Of a stretch of 60,062 nucleotides of DNA, positions 27,893 to 38,085 are shown piece by piece. Source of the stretch: Loigolactobacillus binensis (GTDB lineage: Bacteria; Bacillota; Bacilli; Lactobacillales; Lactobacillaceae); contig NZ_BJDN01000017.1 of the NCBI RefSeq assembly GCF_005405165.1, positions 1 to 60,062 of the forward strand. Reading direction: 5' to 3'. The position numbers and the translations under genes were made by a program. The notes under the pieces were generated by a model that was not told where the DNA came from, made no database searches, and saw nothing but the letters and a program-made list of their open reading frames with translations. How positions within the stretch are numbered: the stretch's first letter is position 1; every line of letters begins with the position of its first letter.

Positions 27893-29236
27893 TTATCGCA
27901 CTAGTGTCGGTTGCTTAGGATCAAACTGCCAACCTGGGATCAAATATTGCATTGCTCGGGAATCATCACGATCATGGCGCTTTAAGGTTGTATATAATTG
28001 ATTAGCTGCTGCAAGTTTTTCCAGATTAATGTTGATCCCTAAACCAGGACGCTTAGGAATTTTGATTTCACCATTACGAATATTCAAGGCATCATCACAT
28101 AATTGTTGGTCATCTTGCCAAATGAAATGTGTATCAATGGCGGTAATATTTCCAGGCGCTGCAGCCGAAACTTGGGCGTATAGTGCAAGGGTAATATCAA
28201 AATGATTATTCGAATGTGATCCCCAAGTTAGGCCCCAATCATTGAGCACACTAGCCATTCTCAAGCTGCCATTGATACCCCAAAAATGTGGGTCCGCTAA
28301 AACAATATCAACCGATTTCATCATTAATGACGGGTAGAATTGTTTCCAATCCGTGGCGATCATATTGGTGGCCACCGGCATATTCGTGGCATTTTTATAA
28401 AAACTCATAATTTCACGGCCAGAAAAGCCGGCTTCTGGCCCACAAGGATCTTCTAAATAAGTCAATGCAGTACCGTATTTTTTTGTTAAATCAATGGCTT
28501 CCTGTAATGACCAAGCGCCATTGGGATCAAGGTTGATCCGCGCATCTGGAAAACGTTTGTGCAAAGCAACAACTGCCTGCATCTCTTCATCACCGCTGAG
28601 CACACCGCCTTTTAATTTAAAGCTTTTAAAACCGTAACGAGCTTGGGCCGCTTCAGCCTGCTTAACAATGCCATCAACAGTCAACGTTTCTTGACGCCTT
28701 ACTTTTCCCCAAGCATCGTCGTTGTCATCATCATGAATGTAAGGCAGATCAGTTTTATGGTAATCCGCAATATAGAATAAATACCCTAACATTTCTACCG
28801 CGTCGCGCTGCCGACCATCCCCAATGATATCGCACATTGGTAGATCAACGAACTTACCATACAAATCGAGTAAGGCACATTCAATTGCGGCCTCAGCATG
28901 AACCACATATTTTAAGTTAGCCAAGTTTAATTGCTGCAAGCCTTGGCCACTATCATTTTTCTCCCGCCAGCCTTTTTGGCGAATATCATTTAAAATTTGG
29001 CGATAGGCACTAATTTTCTGGCCAATAACTAAGGGCCGATAACTCTCTAAAGATTTAGTGATCGAATCGCCACCGTGGATCTCGCCAATCCCCATTTGAC
29101 CTGAATCATCGGTTAGAACCACAATATTCCGGGTAAAGTACGGATAATGCGCCCCGCTTAAGGTCAATAGCATACTATCGTAACCTGCAACTGGGTAAAC
29201 CTTCATATCAGTAATTTTGGGAACTGCAACTGTCAT
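27893..29236 (-). CDS. gudD: Glucarate dehydratase (copy 1)
   Basis: 447 residues, enolase superfamily. The catalytic KxK lies in FKSFKLKGGV, metal ligands in [17 protein letters not shown] and the ATNM region, and the His-Asp dyad in SHSNNHFDI. It dehydrates D-glucarate (and L-idarate) to 5-keto-4-deoxyglucarate. Last gene of a seven-gene minus-strand aldarate cluster. It is clearly related to the second copy at 32905-34239; whether the two differ in substrate is unknown. Confidence 0.92.
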   Translation of the reverse strand: MTVAVPKITDMKVYPVAGYDSMLLTLSGAHYPYFTRNIVVLTDDSGQMGIGEIHGGDSITKSLESYRPLVIGQKISAYRQILNDIRQKGWREKNDSGQGLQQLNLANLKYVVHAEAAIECALLDLYGKFVDLPMCDIIGDGRQRDAVEMLGYLFYIADYHKTDLPYIHDDDNDDAWGKVRRQETLTVDGIVKQAEAAQARYGFKSFKLKGGVLSGDEEMQAVVALHKRFPDARINLDPNGAWSLQEAIDLTKKYGTALTYLEDPCGPEAGFSGREIMSFYKNATNMPVATNMIATDWKQFYPSLMMKSVDIVLADPHFWGINGSLRMASVLNDWGLTWGSHSNNHFDITLALYAQVSAAAPGNITAIDTHFIWQDDQQLCDDALNIRNGEIKIPKRPGLGININLEKLAAANQLYTTLKRHDRDDSRAMQYLIPGWQFDPKQPTLVR

Positions 29237-29324
29237 TGTCGTTTCCTCCTTTAAAATAAAATCAAATTTAAAACGGTGATAACAATTAGGTTTACCACCG
29301 TTTTATACTGCTTATCAACCTATC

Positions 29325-30833
29325 CTAGGTAATTGGTGCCGGGTTAAAAATACAAATATCATTGTACAACCCTAATTGTTCGGCAACTGGTTTTGCCCCA
29401 CTGGCAACATCAATAATGAAATTGAATAATTCGGTACCGACTTCTTCAACGGTTTTATCGCCGGTTGCGATCGTTCCCGCATTAATATCGATCAAATCTT
29501 GCCAAAACTCTTTGAGATCCGTTCGCGAACAAACCTTGATCACCGGTGCCGCTTCCAAATTATAAGGCGTTCCGCGGCCAGTCATGAAGACTTCCATGGC
29601 CATGCCAGATGCTAATTGCATCGTGCCACAAACAAAATCACTAGCTGGTGTCGCATTGAAGATCAAACCGTGTTTAGTCGGGATCTCGCCAGCACTAACA
29701 ACTTGACTAACTGGTGCAGCGCCAGATTTAGCAATTGATCCCATTGATTTTTCAACAATTGTGGATAAACCACCGGCCTTATTCCCCGGTGTTGGGTTAG
29801 CCGACCGATCAACGCCACCTTCGGCCAAGTAATGATCGTACCAACTCATTTCTTGCGCTAATTTATCACAATTAGGTTTATCCGGGATTCGCTGTGCGAT
29901 GAATTCGACACCATCACGAACTTCAGTGACTTCAGAAAACATCACCGTTGCCCCACCGCTGACCAATAAATCAGAAGCATAGCCGGCAGCTGGATTAGCA
30001 GTGACACCAGAAAAGGCATCACTCCCCCCACACTGCATTCCAACGGATAATTTAGAAAGTGGTAAGGCCACCCGTTGCCGCTGATTTAAAACGGCTAGCT
30101 TTTTTTCCGCCATTGCGTATAACGCTTTGAGGATATTTTGGAAACCATGGTGATCTTGCAATAAAATAAAGTTATCATCATTGATATCAGCTTCATCCAT
30201 CACACGTTCTGGTGTCAATTTCTCGCAGCCCAAGCCAACGACCATTAATTGGCCACCAAAATTAGGGTTCTTCATAATATTGCGCACGGCCCGAATCGGA
30301 ATTTTCGCTTCTGGCGCATCAATCGCTACCCCACAGCCATAGGCGTGACTAATAATGACAATATCGTCGACATTAGGATATTTAGGCAATAGATCTTGCT
30401 TCATTTTTTTAACAGCAACTTTCAAAATACCGACCACGCATTGAACGGTGGTTTGAATTCCCAAAATATTGCGTGTCCCCGCGTAATCACTACCTTCATT
30501 ATCGTAGCCCATAAAGGTTGTCCGCGGTGGTGTCGGCAAATCAGTATCAATATTGGTATTGTACGGCATATCATGCAGCTCTGGTGATTTAGGTAAGATC
30601 AAACTAGTTTCGTTGATCCAGTCACCAGCTTTAATAGCGGCTTTAGCGTAGCCTAACACAACCCCGTACCGCCGAACGACACCATTTTTGGGAATATCCA
30701 CTAGCGCAACTTTATGCGCCTGTGGAATGGCTTCATTCACGCACACTTCCGCGGTTGCGTGATCCCCTTTTTTTAAATCGTGGATCGCAATGGCCACATT
30801 GTCATTGCTCCTCATCATCACTGTATTTCTCAT
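29325..30833 (-). CDS. garD: Galactarate dehydratase
   Basis: 502 residues of the UxaA/GarD family. An N-terminal SAF-like domain of about 90 residues is followed by the catalytic region, with SHAYGCGVAIDAPEA, VGLGCEK, QCGGSDAFSGVTANPA and CGTMQLASGM, in which conserved Cys/His residues bind iron. It dehydrates galactarate to 5-keto-4-deoxyglucarate, the same intermediate as GudD. GAGGG eight bases upstream supports the first ATG. Confidence 0.92.
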   Translation of the reverse strand: MRNTVMMRSNDNVAIAIHDLKKGDHATAEVCVNEAIPQAHKVALVDIPKNGVVRRYGVVLGYAKAAIKAGDWINETSLILPKSPELHDMPYNTNIDTDLPTPPRTTFMGYDNEGSDYAGTRNILGIQTTVQCVVGILKVAVKKMKQDLLPKYPNVDDIVIISHAYGCGVAIDAPEAKIPIRAVRNIMKNPNFGGQLMVVGLGCEKLTPERVMDEADINDDNFILLQDHHGFQNILKALYAMAEKKLAVLNQRQRVALPLSKLSVGMQCGGSDAFSGVTANPAAGYASDLLVSGGATVMFSEVTEVRDGVEFIAQRIPDKPNCDKLAQEMSWYDHYLAEGGVDRSANPTPGNKAGGLSTIVEKSMGSIAKSGAAPVSQVVSAGEIPTKHGLIFNATPASDFVCGTMQLASGMAMEVFMTGRGTPYNLEAAPVIKVCSRTDLKEFWQDLIDINAGTIATGDKTVEEVGTELFNFIIDVASGAKPVAEQLGLYNDICIFNPAPIT

Positions 30834-30845
30834 TTTTTGCGCCCT

Positions 30846-31985
30846 CTAACTTTCTTGTCTAAAGGAGTTAAAAGCTTTGAATGCAGTAAAGCCAGCATTA
30901 GCAACTAAAGTCGCAATATTTTCCGTTGCCTGCTTGATCGTCATCGGTCGATTCGTTGATGACAAAACCAAGTCAAAACCAGCTTTATAAATCTCTTCTA
31001 AATCTGAACCAATACTGCCAACCACAGCGATCACCGGTAAGCCATGTTGTTTAGCCAGCTTAGCTACCCCAACCGGTAGTTTACCATGTAGTGACTGCCC
31101 ATCAATTTGTCCTTCGCCGGTGATCACCAAATCTACTCGCGCCATTCGCTGATCTAATTGCAGTAACTTAATGATCTCACTGATTCCCGAACGAATTTCC
31201 GCGTGACAAAAGGCTAAAAGACCAAAACCTGTTCCGCCGGCAGCACCAGCGCCTGCTTTGTTTGCATAATCAACCTGTGTCGTCTGTTGAACTAATTTTG
31301 CCAAGCACTGTAAGTTATGATCTAATGTTTTTACTTGATCCGGTGTTGCGCCTTTTTGAGGGCCAAAGATTTTACTAGCTCCTTGTTCTCCGGTCAACGG
31401 ATTATTAACGTCCGATAATCCAATTACTTTAGTGGTCGCTAACCGTGAATCAATCGTCGTTAGATCAATCCTAGCCAGATCACATAATGAATTGGCGCCA
31501 GTTGCTAGCTCATGATCTTGGGCATCGTAGAAACGCGCACCTAATGCTTGGGCCATACCAACACCACCATCATTGGTGGCACTACCGCCTAAACCAACAT
31601 AGATCTGCTTGACTTGATGATCCAATGCTGCCTTAATTAATTGTCCGACCCCATAAGTAGTCGTTTTACCAGCATCCAGATGATCAGCTATCAAGGTGAT
31701 TCCCGAAGATTCAGCAACCTCAATAATTGCCGTTTTATCATTCAACAACCCCCAAGTTGCCGCTACTGGTGTGCCTAGTGGTCCGACCACCTCAGTTTTA
31801 AGTAGTTTCCCACCTGTAGCCGCCACAACACTACACACTGTTCCTTCACCGCCGTCAGCGATCGAAACCGAATCAATCTGGGCAGTGCTATCCGCACGTA
31901 GAATGCCAGCGGTCAGATACTGGGCAATTTCTTTTGAAGTTGCACTTCCCTTGAAAGAGTCAGATGCTATAAGTACTCTGTGCAT
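30846..31985 (-). CDS. garK: Glycerate kinase
   Basis: About 379 residues of the GarK/GlxK family. Signatures are IASDSFKGSATSKEIA at the N-terminus, SIADGGEGTV, VGLGGSATNDGGVGMA and GAGAAGGTGFGL. It phosphorylates D-glycerate, the final step of the tartronate-semialdehyde route. GAGGGG is placed for the ATG at 31985; a GTG one codon upstream is the alternative. Confidence 0.92.
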   Translation of the reverse strand: MHRVLIASDSFKGSATSKEIAQYLTAGILRADSTAQIDSVSIADGGEGTVCSVVAATGGKLLKTEVVGPLGTPVAATWGLLNDKTAIIEVAESSGITLIADHLDAGKTTTYGVGQLIKAALDHQVKQIYVGLGGSATNDGGVGMAQALGARFYDAQDHELATGANSLCDLARIDLTTIDSRLATTKVIGLSDVNNPLTGEQGASKIFGPQKGATPDQVKTLDHNLQCLAKLVQQTTQVDYANKAGAGAAGGTGFGLLAFCHAEIRSGISEIIKLLQLDQRMARVDLVITGEGQIDGQSLHGKLPVGVAKLAKQHGLPVIAVVGSIGSDLEEIYKAGFDLVLSSTNRPMTIKQATENIATLVANAGFTAFKAFNSFRQES

Positions 31986-32002
31986 CACAATCCCCTCGAT
32001 TA

Positions 32003-32890
32003 CTAATCTAATTTATCCAATTCTCGCTTAATATCAGCGTAAACTTTGCCAGTCGATGGTTGGCTTGGCAGAATTGGTTTACCCATATCTAGACCAAGAA
32101 TATTGGCCATGTCTTTAGTAGCTACTGGAAAACTGGCTTCATTTTGAACCAAGCGCGCTGGATTTAATTTAAATTGCGCCGCGCGCGAACCAGTATAATC
32201 ACCTTGCTTGAACTTATCATAAATTGAAACGATCAGTGGTGCTAAAGCATTGGCGGTTGAGCAAACACTGCCATAGGTCCCTAAGCAAAGGCCTAAATAG
32301 ATCAAGGTATCTTTACCAGTAAACGCTCTGAATTCAATGTCTTGGGTCAAGCGAATGATCTCACTTAGCAAGGTCAAATTACCACTGGAGTCTTTCATAC
32401 CGACAATATTCTTGACTTGATGTGCTAAAGCGCTGACTAATTGTGCGGATAAACCATAACCTACCCGGGGATTATTGTAGATCAAAACGGGTGTATCTGG
32501 AATCGCTGCAGCAATCGTTTTATAATGCTGAAAGAGTTCTGCTTCAGTTGGCTTTAAGAACATCGGTTGTAAGATCGAAACCGCATCGGCGCCTAATTCT
32601 TGCGCTTTTTTAGCTAATTTGATCCCTTCACGTGTCCGGATCGGTCCCATGCCGAAATATACAGGCACCCGATCGGCAGCCTCTTCTTTAATAACTTTAA
32701 AGCCATGGATTAATTCTTCATCGGTAAACATATAAAATTCGGAATTACTGCCAAAGGCCAAAATCCCTTGCACGCCACCTTCAATGACGTGATCAACAAT
32801 TTGGCGTAATTTAACATCATCAATATTTTCTTGATCATCAACTGGGGTTAATAGCGGTACAATAATCCCTTTAATTCTTGTTGTATCCAT
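32003..32890 (-). CDS. DapA-family lyase, probable 5-keto-4-deoxyglucarate aldolase or dehydratase
   Basis: 295 residues, class I aldolase fold with the Schiff-base lysine in GMKDSSGN and the tyrosine in VLIYNNPR. The pyruvate-binding loop is GSNSEFY instead of GSTGE, which sets it apart from NanA and DapA. DapA-family members include 5-keto-4-deoxyglucarate dehydratase (KdgD). The cluster, however, encodes tartronate semialdehyde reductase and glycerate kinase, and no HpcH/GarL aldolase. An aldolase that makes pyruvate and tartronate semialdehyde would fit the pathway better. The activity is therefore open. Confidence 0.72.
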   Translation of the reverse strand: MDTTRIKGIIVPLLTPVDDQENIDDVKLRQIVDHVIEGGVQGILAFGSNSEFYMFTDEELIHGFKVIKEEAADRVPVYFGMGPIRTREGIKLAKKAQELGADAVSILQPMFLKPTEAELFQHYKTIAAAIPDTPVLIYNNPRVGYGLSAQLVSALAHQVKNIVGMKDSSGNLTLLSEIIRLTQDIEFRAFTGKDTLIYLGLCLGTYGSVCSTANALAPLIVSIYDKFKQGDYTGSRAAQFKLNPARLVQNEASFPVATKDMANILGLDMGKPILPSQPSTGKVYADIKRELDKLD

Positions 32891-32904
32891 TTTTTATCAC
32901 CCTT

Positions 32905-34239
32905 CTAGCGAACTAAAGCTGGTTTTTTCGGATCAAATTTCCAACCTGGGATCAAGAACTGCATGGTTTTAGCATCATCACGCGCACCTAGGTTATTGTC
33001 TAAGTACAGTTGATGTGCCGCCTTGACAGCATCTAAATCAATTTCGACACCTAAACCTTCATTAGTTTTAGGAACCGTTAATTGGCCATCCTTAATTTGG
33101 TAAGGATTCTTAGTTAAATTTTGACCATCTTGCCAGATCCAATGCGTATCGATCGCGTAAATACTCCCAGGTGCAGCGGCGGCAGTATTCGCCACGATCG
33201 CCAGAGAAATATCAAAATGATTGTTGGAATGAATTCCCCAATTTAAACCAAAATCATGGCATAATTGTGCGACCCGTACAGAACCTTCCATTGTCCAAAA
33301 ATGAGGATCAGCTAAAGGAATGGAAACACTGTTCAAAGCAACAGCGTGTTGCATTTGCCGCCAATCGGTATCCACCATATTAGTCGCTGTTGGTAAATTC
33401 GTGGCCTTTCTAAATTCGGCTAAAATTTCACGTCCGGAGAAACCTTCTTCGGCGCCACAAGGATCCTCAGCATAAGTTAGAATCCCTTTCAGTTCTTTAG
33501 CGTATTCAATGGATTCTTTCAGTGACCATGCACCATTCGGATCTAGATCTAATTTAGCGTCAGGAAAAGCCGTATGCAAAGCCTTAATGGCAGCAACTTC
33601 GTCTTCACCAGCGAAAACACCACCTTTAAGCTTAAAGGTTTTAAACCCATAACGATCATAAGCGGCTTGAGCTTGCCGGACGATTCCTTCCGGAGTTAAA
33701 GCCGGTTGACGCCGAATTTTGCCCCAGGCATCAGCATCATCGTCGTCATGAATATAAGGTAAATTAGTTTTAGTGCGATCACCTACGTAAAATAGATAGC
33801 CAAGCACATCAACTTTTTCACGCTGCTGACCAGCTCCTAGTAACGCGGCTACTGGTACGTGTAGATATTTACCTAGTAAATCGAGAAAAGCCGTTTCGAT
33901 CGCGGTAACGGCGTGAATCATAATGCGTTGATCAAACGTTTGCTGCCCGCGTCCACCAGCATCTAAATAAGCAAATTGCTTCTGAATTGCTAACAAAACA
34001 CCTTTAAATTGACTGATCGGTTGGCCAACGACTAATGTCTTTGTTTTTTCAAGGAGCGCGGTAATTTTCTCACCGCCAGGAACTTCACCAACACCAACTT
34101 TATCTTCATCCGTCGTTAAAATCACAATGTTACGGGTAAAGAAGGGACCGTGTGCACCACTTAAGTTCAGTAGCATACTGTCATAACCAGCAACCGGGTA
34201 CACGTCCATTTTAACAATTTTAGGGACCATCTTGATCAT
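32905..34239 (-). CDS. Glucarate dehydratase (copy 2)
   Basis: 444 residues with the same active-site set as the 27893-29236 copy: [34 protein letters not shown] and SNNHFDIS. The two are obvious paralogues. One may act as glucarate dehydratase and the other on idarate or another aldarate, or as a GudX-like partner of low activity; the residues visible do not decide. Confidence 0.88.
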   Translation of the reverse strand: MIKMVPKIVKMDVYPVAGYDSMLLNLSGAHGPFFTRNIVILTTDEDKVGVGEVPGGEKITALLEKTKTLVVGQPISQFKGVLLAIQKQFAYLDAGGRGQQTFDQRIMIHAVTAIETAFLDLLGKYLHVPVAALLGAGQQREKVDVLGYLFYVGDRTKTNLPYIHDDDDADAWGKIRRQPALTPEGIVRQAQAAYDRYGFKTFKLKGGVFAGEDEVAAIKALHTAFPDAKLDLDPNGAWSLKESIEYAKELKGILTYAEDPCGAEEGFSGREILAEFRKATNLPTATNMVDTDWRQMQHAVALNSVSIPLADPHFWTMEGSVRVAQLCHDFGLNWGIHSNNHFDISLAIVANTAAAAPGSIYAIDTHWIWQDGQNLTKNPYQIKDGQLTVPKTNEGLGVEIDLDAVKAAHQLYLDNNLGARDDAKTMQFLIPGWKFDPKKPALVR

Positions 34240-34302
34240 TCCTTCACTTTAATACCGTGAGAAAAAGGTGAAGCGAATCACTTCACCTCTAACTCTAGCT
34301 AT

Positions 34303-35193
34303 TTATTTTTTTGAAATCGTAATGTCGTTGATCTTTTCATAGTATTTAGCGATCGCCGAATGGTCATCTGAACCATTACCGTCATTTTTAACAGCTTGCA
34401 AGATTTCCATAACCTCTGAAGTTAACGGAAGTGAAACGTGTAATGAATGTGATGTATCCAAGGCATTTTGTAAATCCTTGATATGCAGATCTACCCGGAA
34501 ACCAGGGGTGAAGTCACGGTTGACGATCTTGGGAACTTTCGCGTCCATGACTGTGCTACCAGCTAAACCAGTATGGATCGCTTTGAAAACTAATTCTGGA
34601 TCGAGGCCAGCCTTTTCGGCTAAGGAGAAGCCTTCACTAACTGCGGCAATGTTTAAAGCAACAATAACTTGATTAGCTAATTTAGTCGTATTGCCAGCAC
34701 CAACAGCGCCAACATAAGTAACTGTGCCGCCCATAATACCTAATAGATCCTTGAATTTATCGAATAAGTCTTTTTCGCCACCGACCATAATTGCGATGGA
34801 TCCATCAATTGCTTTAGGTTCACCACCAGAAACTGGCGCGTCTAGGAAGCCAACGTTCAACTTGGCTAAGCGTTTAGCAAAACCCTGACTAGCTAATGGA
34901 TTGATTGAACTCATATCAATGACTGTGTTACCAGCAGTTAAGCCTTCAGCGATCCCGCCTTCATTGAACAAAGCGGCTTCAACGTTAGGTGAATTAGGAA
35001 CCATTGTGAAAATAACATCAGCATTTTGTGCTGCTTCTTTACCACTTTTGGCCGCTTTAGCACCAACACTAACCAATTCATCAATTGAGGCCTGTTTAAA
35101 GTCATAAACGGTAACGTCTTCGCCTGCTTTAACTAAGTTCTTTGCCATTGGCTTACCCATAATACCTAAACCAACAAATCCAATTTTTGTCAT
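34303..35193 (-). CDS. garR: Tartronate semialdehyde reductase (2-hydroxy-3-oxopropionate reductase)
   Basis: About 296 residues of the beta-hydroxyacid dehydrogenase family. NAD(P) loop GFVGLGIMGKPMAKNL, substrate motif DAPVSGGEPKA, catalytic lysine in GNTTKLANQ. It reduces tartronate semialdehyde to D-glycerate for GarK. AAGGAG seven bases before the ATG at 35193 rules out the in-frame ATG at 35211. Confidence 0.92.
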   Translation of the reverse strand: MTKIGFVGLGIMGKPMAKNLVKAGEDVTVYDFKQASIDELVSVGAKAAKSGKEAAQNADVIFTMVPNSPNVEAALFNEGGIAEGLTAGNTVIDMSSINPLASQGFAKRLAKLNVGFLDAPVSGGEPKAIDGSIAIMVGGEKDLFDKFKDLLGIMGGTVTYVGAVGAGNTTKLANQVIVALNIAAVSEGFSLAEKAGLDPELVFKAIHTGLAGSTVMDAKVPKIVNRDFTPGFRVDLHIKDLQNALDTSHSLHVSLPLTSEVMEILQAVKNDGNGSDDHSAIAKYYEKINDITISKK

Positions 35194-35261
35194 ATTTATG
35201 ATCTCCTTCAAATATTATTGTTTTATTTACATATTTATACTAGTGTTTTGTACATTGATTA

Positions 35262-35273
35262 ACAATGTTCATT
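35262..35273. promoter_or_regulatory. Repeated ACAATGTTCATT motif upstream of garR
   Basis: The same 12-mer, ACAATGTTCATT, occurs at 36753-36764 in the region between the aldarate permease and cdaR. Two copies at two promoters of one regulon make it a candidate CdaR site. Confidence 0.4.
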
Positions 35274-35309
35274 AGTCTAACGTTTTGGTAGCGCTTTTGT
35301 GCAGATGCA

Positions 35310-36641
35310 TTATCTGAATGTGCCCATCAATAAACCGATACCGATCCAAACAATGTTCAATAGCCAGATTGGTATAAACGCAAATTTCATATACTGCGGT
35401 AAATCAACTTCACCATTAGTTAAGTCAGTCCCAATATACAATTGTGGTTGTGCAATTGGGGTTAACATTGCGCCCATGTTCATGAATAAGGTCACAATAA
35501 CAACGTCGGCCGGAATGCCGTAAGCCCGCATTAAACCGATAACGATTGGCATTAAAACGTAGTACCAAGTATCGTTGGTGAAGACAAACATCAACGGCGT
35601 GCCAACTAAACCAATAATGATATAAACCCAAGGCCCCATGGCTGCAGGAATAATACCGACCAAGAATTTAACCATGGACTGCATCATACCACTGAATTCC
35701 ATGACCCCGACAACAACACCTGATAAGAGGATCGCCGGCATAACGGGGAATAAAGAGCTGGCATATTTCTTTAACAATTTCGTTTGCATTTTTTGATCGT
35801 GGTAGTTGATCTCTAAGGCAATAACTAAACCAAAAGCAAACGTATAGTACGACGGAACATCCGGTAATGCGCACAAGAGAACGATAATAAAGATGGTTAA
35901 AGCAACATTGATCCAAAACTTCTTAGGTTGGATCAGCTCTTTGTCTTCTTCAACAACATCCGTCTCGTCATCATCGGCTGCTGCGGCTGCAGCAGGATCA
36001 ATACCTGCCTTTTTCAGACGCTTTGTTTCGCGTAGACCCAAGAAAACTGCGATTCCGAAAATCACGATCGTCAAAACGATCTGTGGTGGGAATAACTTAC
36101 CAAATAAGTAGTTAGTCCCATTATTGATCTTTGGGATCAAGGATGCGCTCCGTAACATTCTGGCACTCCACGGAACATCAAACGTATTAATGATCCCTAG
36201 TGAAGTCAGAAAAACTAAGATAACCGGCCGCATTTTCATTTTCTTATAAAACGGTAACAGCAATGGCACGGTGATCAAGTAAACTGACGTAATACTGACA
36301 TCCAAGCCAGTGATCATAGCGACAATGACGGTCAGCACCGCTAACACGACTGGATTCATTTTGACGTGGCTAACAATCCGCTTAACGATCCCACTGAACA
36401 TCCCGGTATCCGCCATCAACATAAAGTACGGCAACGAGAATAGCATGATCAAGGAAACTGGCGTTGTCATTGCCAACCCTTTAGTTAAATAAGTCCCGAT
36501 CTGTTTAAACGAAGAACCAATAATAATAGCCGCTACTAAAGGAATTATTGTGAAAGAAAAGATGGTGCTGACTTTTTTCTTCATCAACAAAACCGTTATC
36601 AAGATCATCATTACAAAACCAACAACTGCTTTGAAGCCCAT
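35310..36641 (-). CDS. CitM/ArsB-like permease, probable aldarate transporter
   Basis: About 443 residues with 10-12 hydrophobic segments in two halves, joined by an Ala/Asp/Glu-rich cytoplasmic loop (around 215-240). The repeated inverted-topology design, e.g. GLDVSITSVYLITVPLLLPF and PIAQPQLYIGTDL, is that of the citrate/dicarboxylate (ion transporter) superfamily. Placed at the head of the aldarate genes and divergent from cdaR, it probably imports glucarate or galactarate. ATG at 36641 chosen; GTG at 36650 possible. Confidence 0.72.
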   Translation of the reverse strand: MGFKAVVGFVMMILITVLLMKKKVSTIFSFTIIPLVAAIIIGSSFKQIGTYLTKGLAMTTPVSLIMLFSLPYFMLMADTGMFSGIVKRIVSHVKMNPVVLAVLTVIVAMITGLDVSITSVYLITVPLLLPFYKKMKMRPVILVFLTSLGIINTFDVPWSARMLRSASLIPKINNGTNYLFGKLFPPQIVLTIVIFGIAVFLGLRETKRLKKAGIDPAAAAAADDDETDVVEEDKELIQPKKFWINVALTIFIIVLLCALPDVPSYYTFAFGLVIALEINYHDQKMQTKLLKKYASSLFPVMPAILLSGVVVGVMEFSGMMQSMVKFLVGIIPAAMGPWVYIIIGLVGTPLMFVFTNDTWYYVLMPIVIGLMRAYGIPADVVIVTLFMNMGAMLTPIAQPQLYIGTDLTNGEVDLPQYMKFAFIPIWLLNIVWIGIGLLMGTFR

Positions 36642-36650
36642 GTAGCTCAC

Positions 36651-36963
36651 CCACTCTCAAACTTTTTTAATCAACATTGTTACTTAATGAACTTTTCATG
36701 ATGTGGTTAACCTGACTCATCTCGATCATAATATCAATTAATGAATTCGCATACAATGTTCATTTGAACAATGATTTTTAATTTTTTTGTTTGAATATTT
36801 AAAAGCTACTGTTAAAATGAAATTATAGGCCGATTTAATTGTGTATAATTAGTCAATTAAAAGCTTATTAAATCAGTGTATTTTCAATTCGTTTTAGATA
36901 TTTTTCACATAAAATATTGGTCTAGTTTATTACTTGATTTTTTTCAAGAGGAGATGGCTAATT
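36651..36963. promoter_or_regulatory. Divergent control region between permease and cdaR
   Basis: The 313-base AT-rich region contains TGTTCATTTGAACA (36757-36770), an inverted repeat with arms TGTTCA/TGAACA, which includes the 12-mer shared with the garR upstream region. Several TATAAT-like tracts occur (for example near 36843). No ORF is seen. Confidence 0.45.
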
Positions 36964-38019
36964 TTGAAATTAGAACCAGAACTTGCCCAATCAATCGTTA
37001 ATAAAATGATGAGTAAGATCCCGTACAATATCAATATGATGGACGAAAATGGCTATATTATTGCCAGCGGTAGTTCAGAACGTTTAAATACATTACATGT
37101 CGGTGCATTGGATGCGATTCGCCAACAAAAAACTTTGATCATGGAACGTTCCCACGGTGAAAATGGCCAGCCAGGGGTCAACATGCCCGTGCATTTCAAT
37201 GATAGAATTATTGGCGTCATTGGGATCACTGGAGAGCCTAATGAAGTGGTTCCATTAGCCTCGCTGCTCAGTACAGCCACCGAATTATTACTGAACCAAA
37301 GTTACGCGGACCAGCAAAAATTGATCAGCGAAACTTCGTATAATCGTTTCTTATATCAATGGGTTCAAGTGGAAGCTAAATTGGAAACCAACCAAGCACT
37401 GCTGATCGATGCTCAAAAACTTAAAATTGATATTTTTCGTGATCGCTATGCCATTGTTATCAAAGGTAAAAATTTGACTAACTTTCCCGTTGATAGTGCC
37501 GACTTCAAACTTTTGATCTCTTCTAGCAACCTAATTATTTTAACCGAATTTGAAGGCAATATTGAAAAATATAAACACAGTTGTTCAGTTCGTAAATTAG
37601 ACATTGGTATCGGTAAAAGTACGACGCGAATCGGCATTTCTGTAGCTGAAGCCCAAAAAACGATTGAATTACGCCATGTTTTGCATGACAGCAAGCTTAA
37701 ATATTACAAACAAGTTCACTTGATTGATAAGCTGTTATCCAGTAATTTACCGCTAAATAACTTAGTCAAACGCTTCGCTGAAGTTGATCAAACGCTAATC
37801 GGTCAAGAACTATTACAAACTTTAAATGCTTTTATTGAAGATAATGGCAACATTTCCATCACTTCAGAATCATTGCATATTCATCGCAACACACTAAATT
37901 ATCGCCTTAAAAAAATTAAAGAAGAATTACATTTAGACCCCCATAATTATCATGATTTATTTCATTTATATATTGGTTCGCTTTACTATGCTAAATTTGT
38001 TTACGAACAGGAACAATAA
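36964..38019 (+). CDS. CdaR-type sugar diacid regulator
   Basis: About 351 residues: an N-terminal diacid-recognition domain (LAQSIVNKMMSKIPYNINMM, DENGYIIASG, INMPVHFNDRIIGVIGITG-like), a middle GGDEF-like region and a C-terminal PucR-type helix-turn-helix (SESLHIHRNTLNYRLKKI). CdaR proteins activate glucarate/galactarate genes. AGAGGAG ten bases before the TTG at 36964 is decisive; the longer frame from 36934 would place the ribosome site inside the gene. Confidence 0.87.
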   Translation: MKLEPELAQSIVNKMMSKIPYNINMMDENGYIIASGSSERLNTLHVGALDAIRQQKTLIMERSHGENGQPGVNMPVHFNDRIIGVIGITGEPNEVVPLASLLSTATELLLNQSYADQQKLISETSYNRFLYQWVQVEAKLETNQALLIDAQKLKIDIFRDRYAIVIKGKNLTNFPVDSADFKLLISSSNLIILTEFEGNIEKYKHSCSVRKLDIGIGKSTTRIGISVAEAQKTIELRHVLHDSKLKYYKQVHLIDKLLSSNLPLNNLVKRFAEVDQTLIGQELLQTLNAFIEDNGNISITSESLHIHRNTLNYRLKKIKEELHLDPHNYHDLFHLYIGSLYYAKFVYEQEQ

Positions 38020-38020
38020 G

Positions 38021-38085
38021 ATAAAAATCCACCTATGAGCACAAATAACATTTAGTTATTCTAATCTCATAGGCGGATTTTTATA
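38021..38085. terminator. Terminator after cdaR
   Basis: A 19-bp stem with one mismatch (38021-38039 with 38066-38085), A- and T-runs at both ends, 26-base loop. 38086-38224 is AT-rich without further features. Confidence 0.8.
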
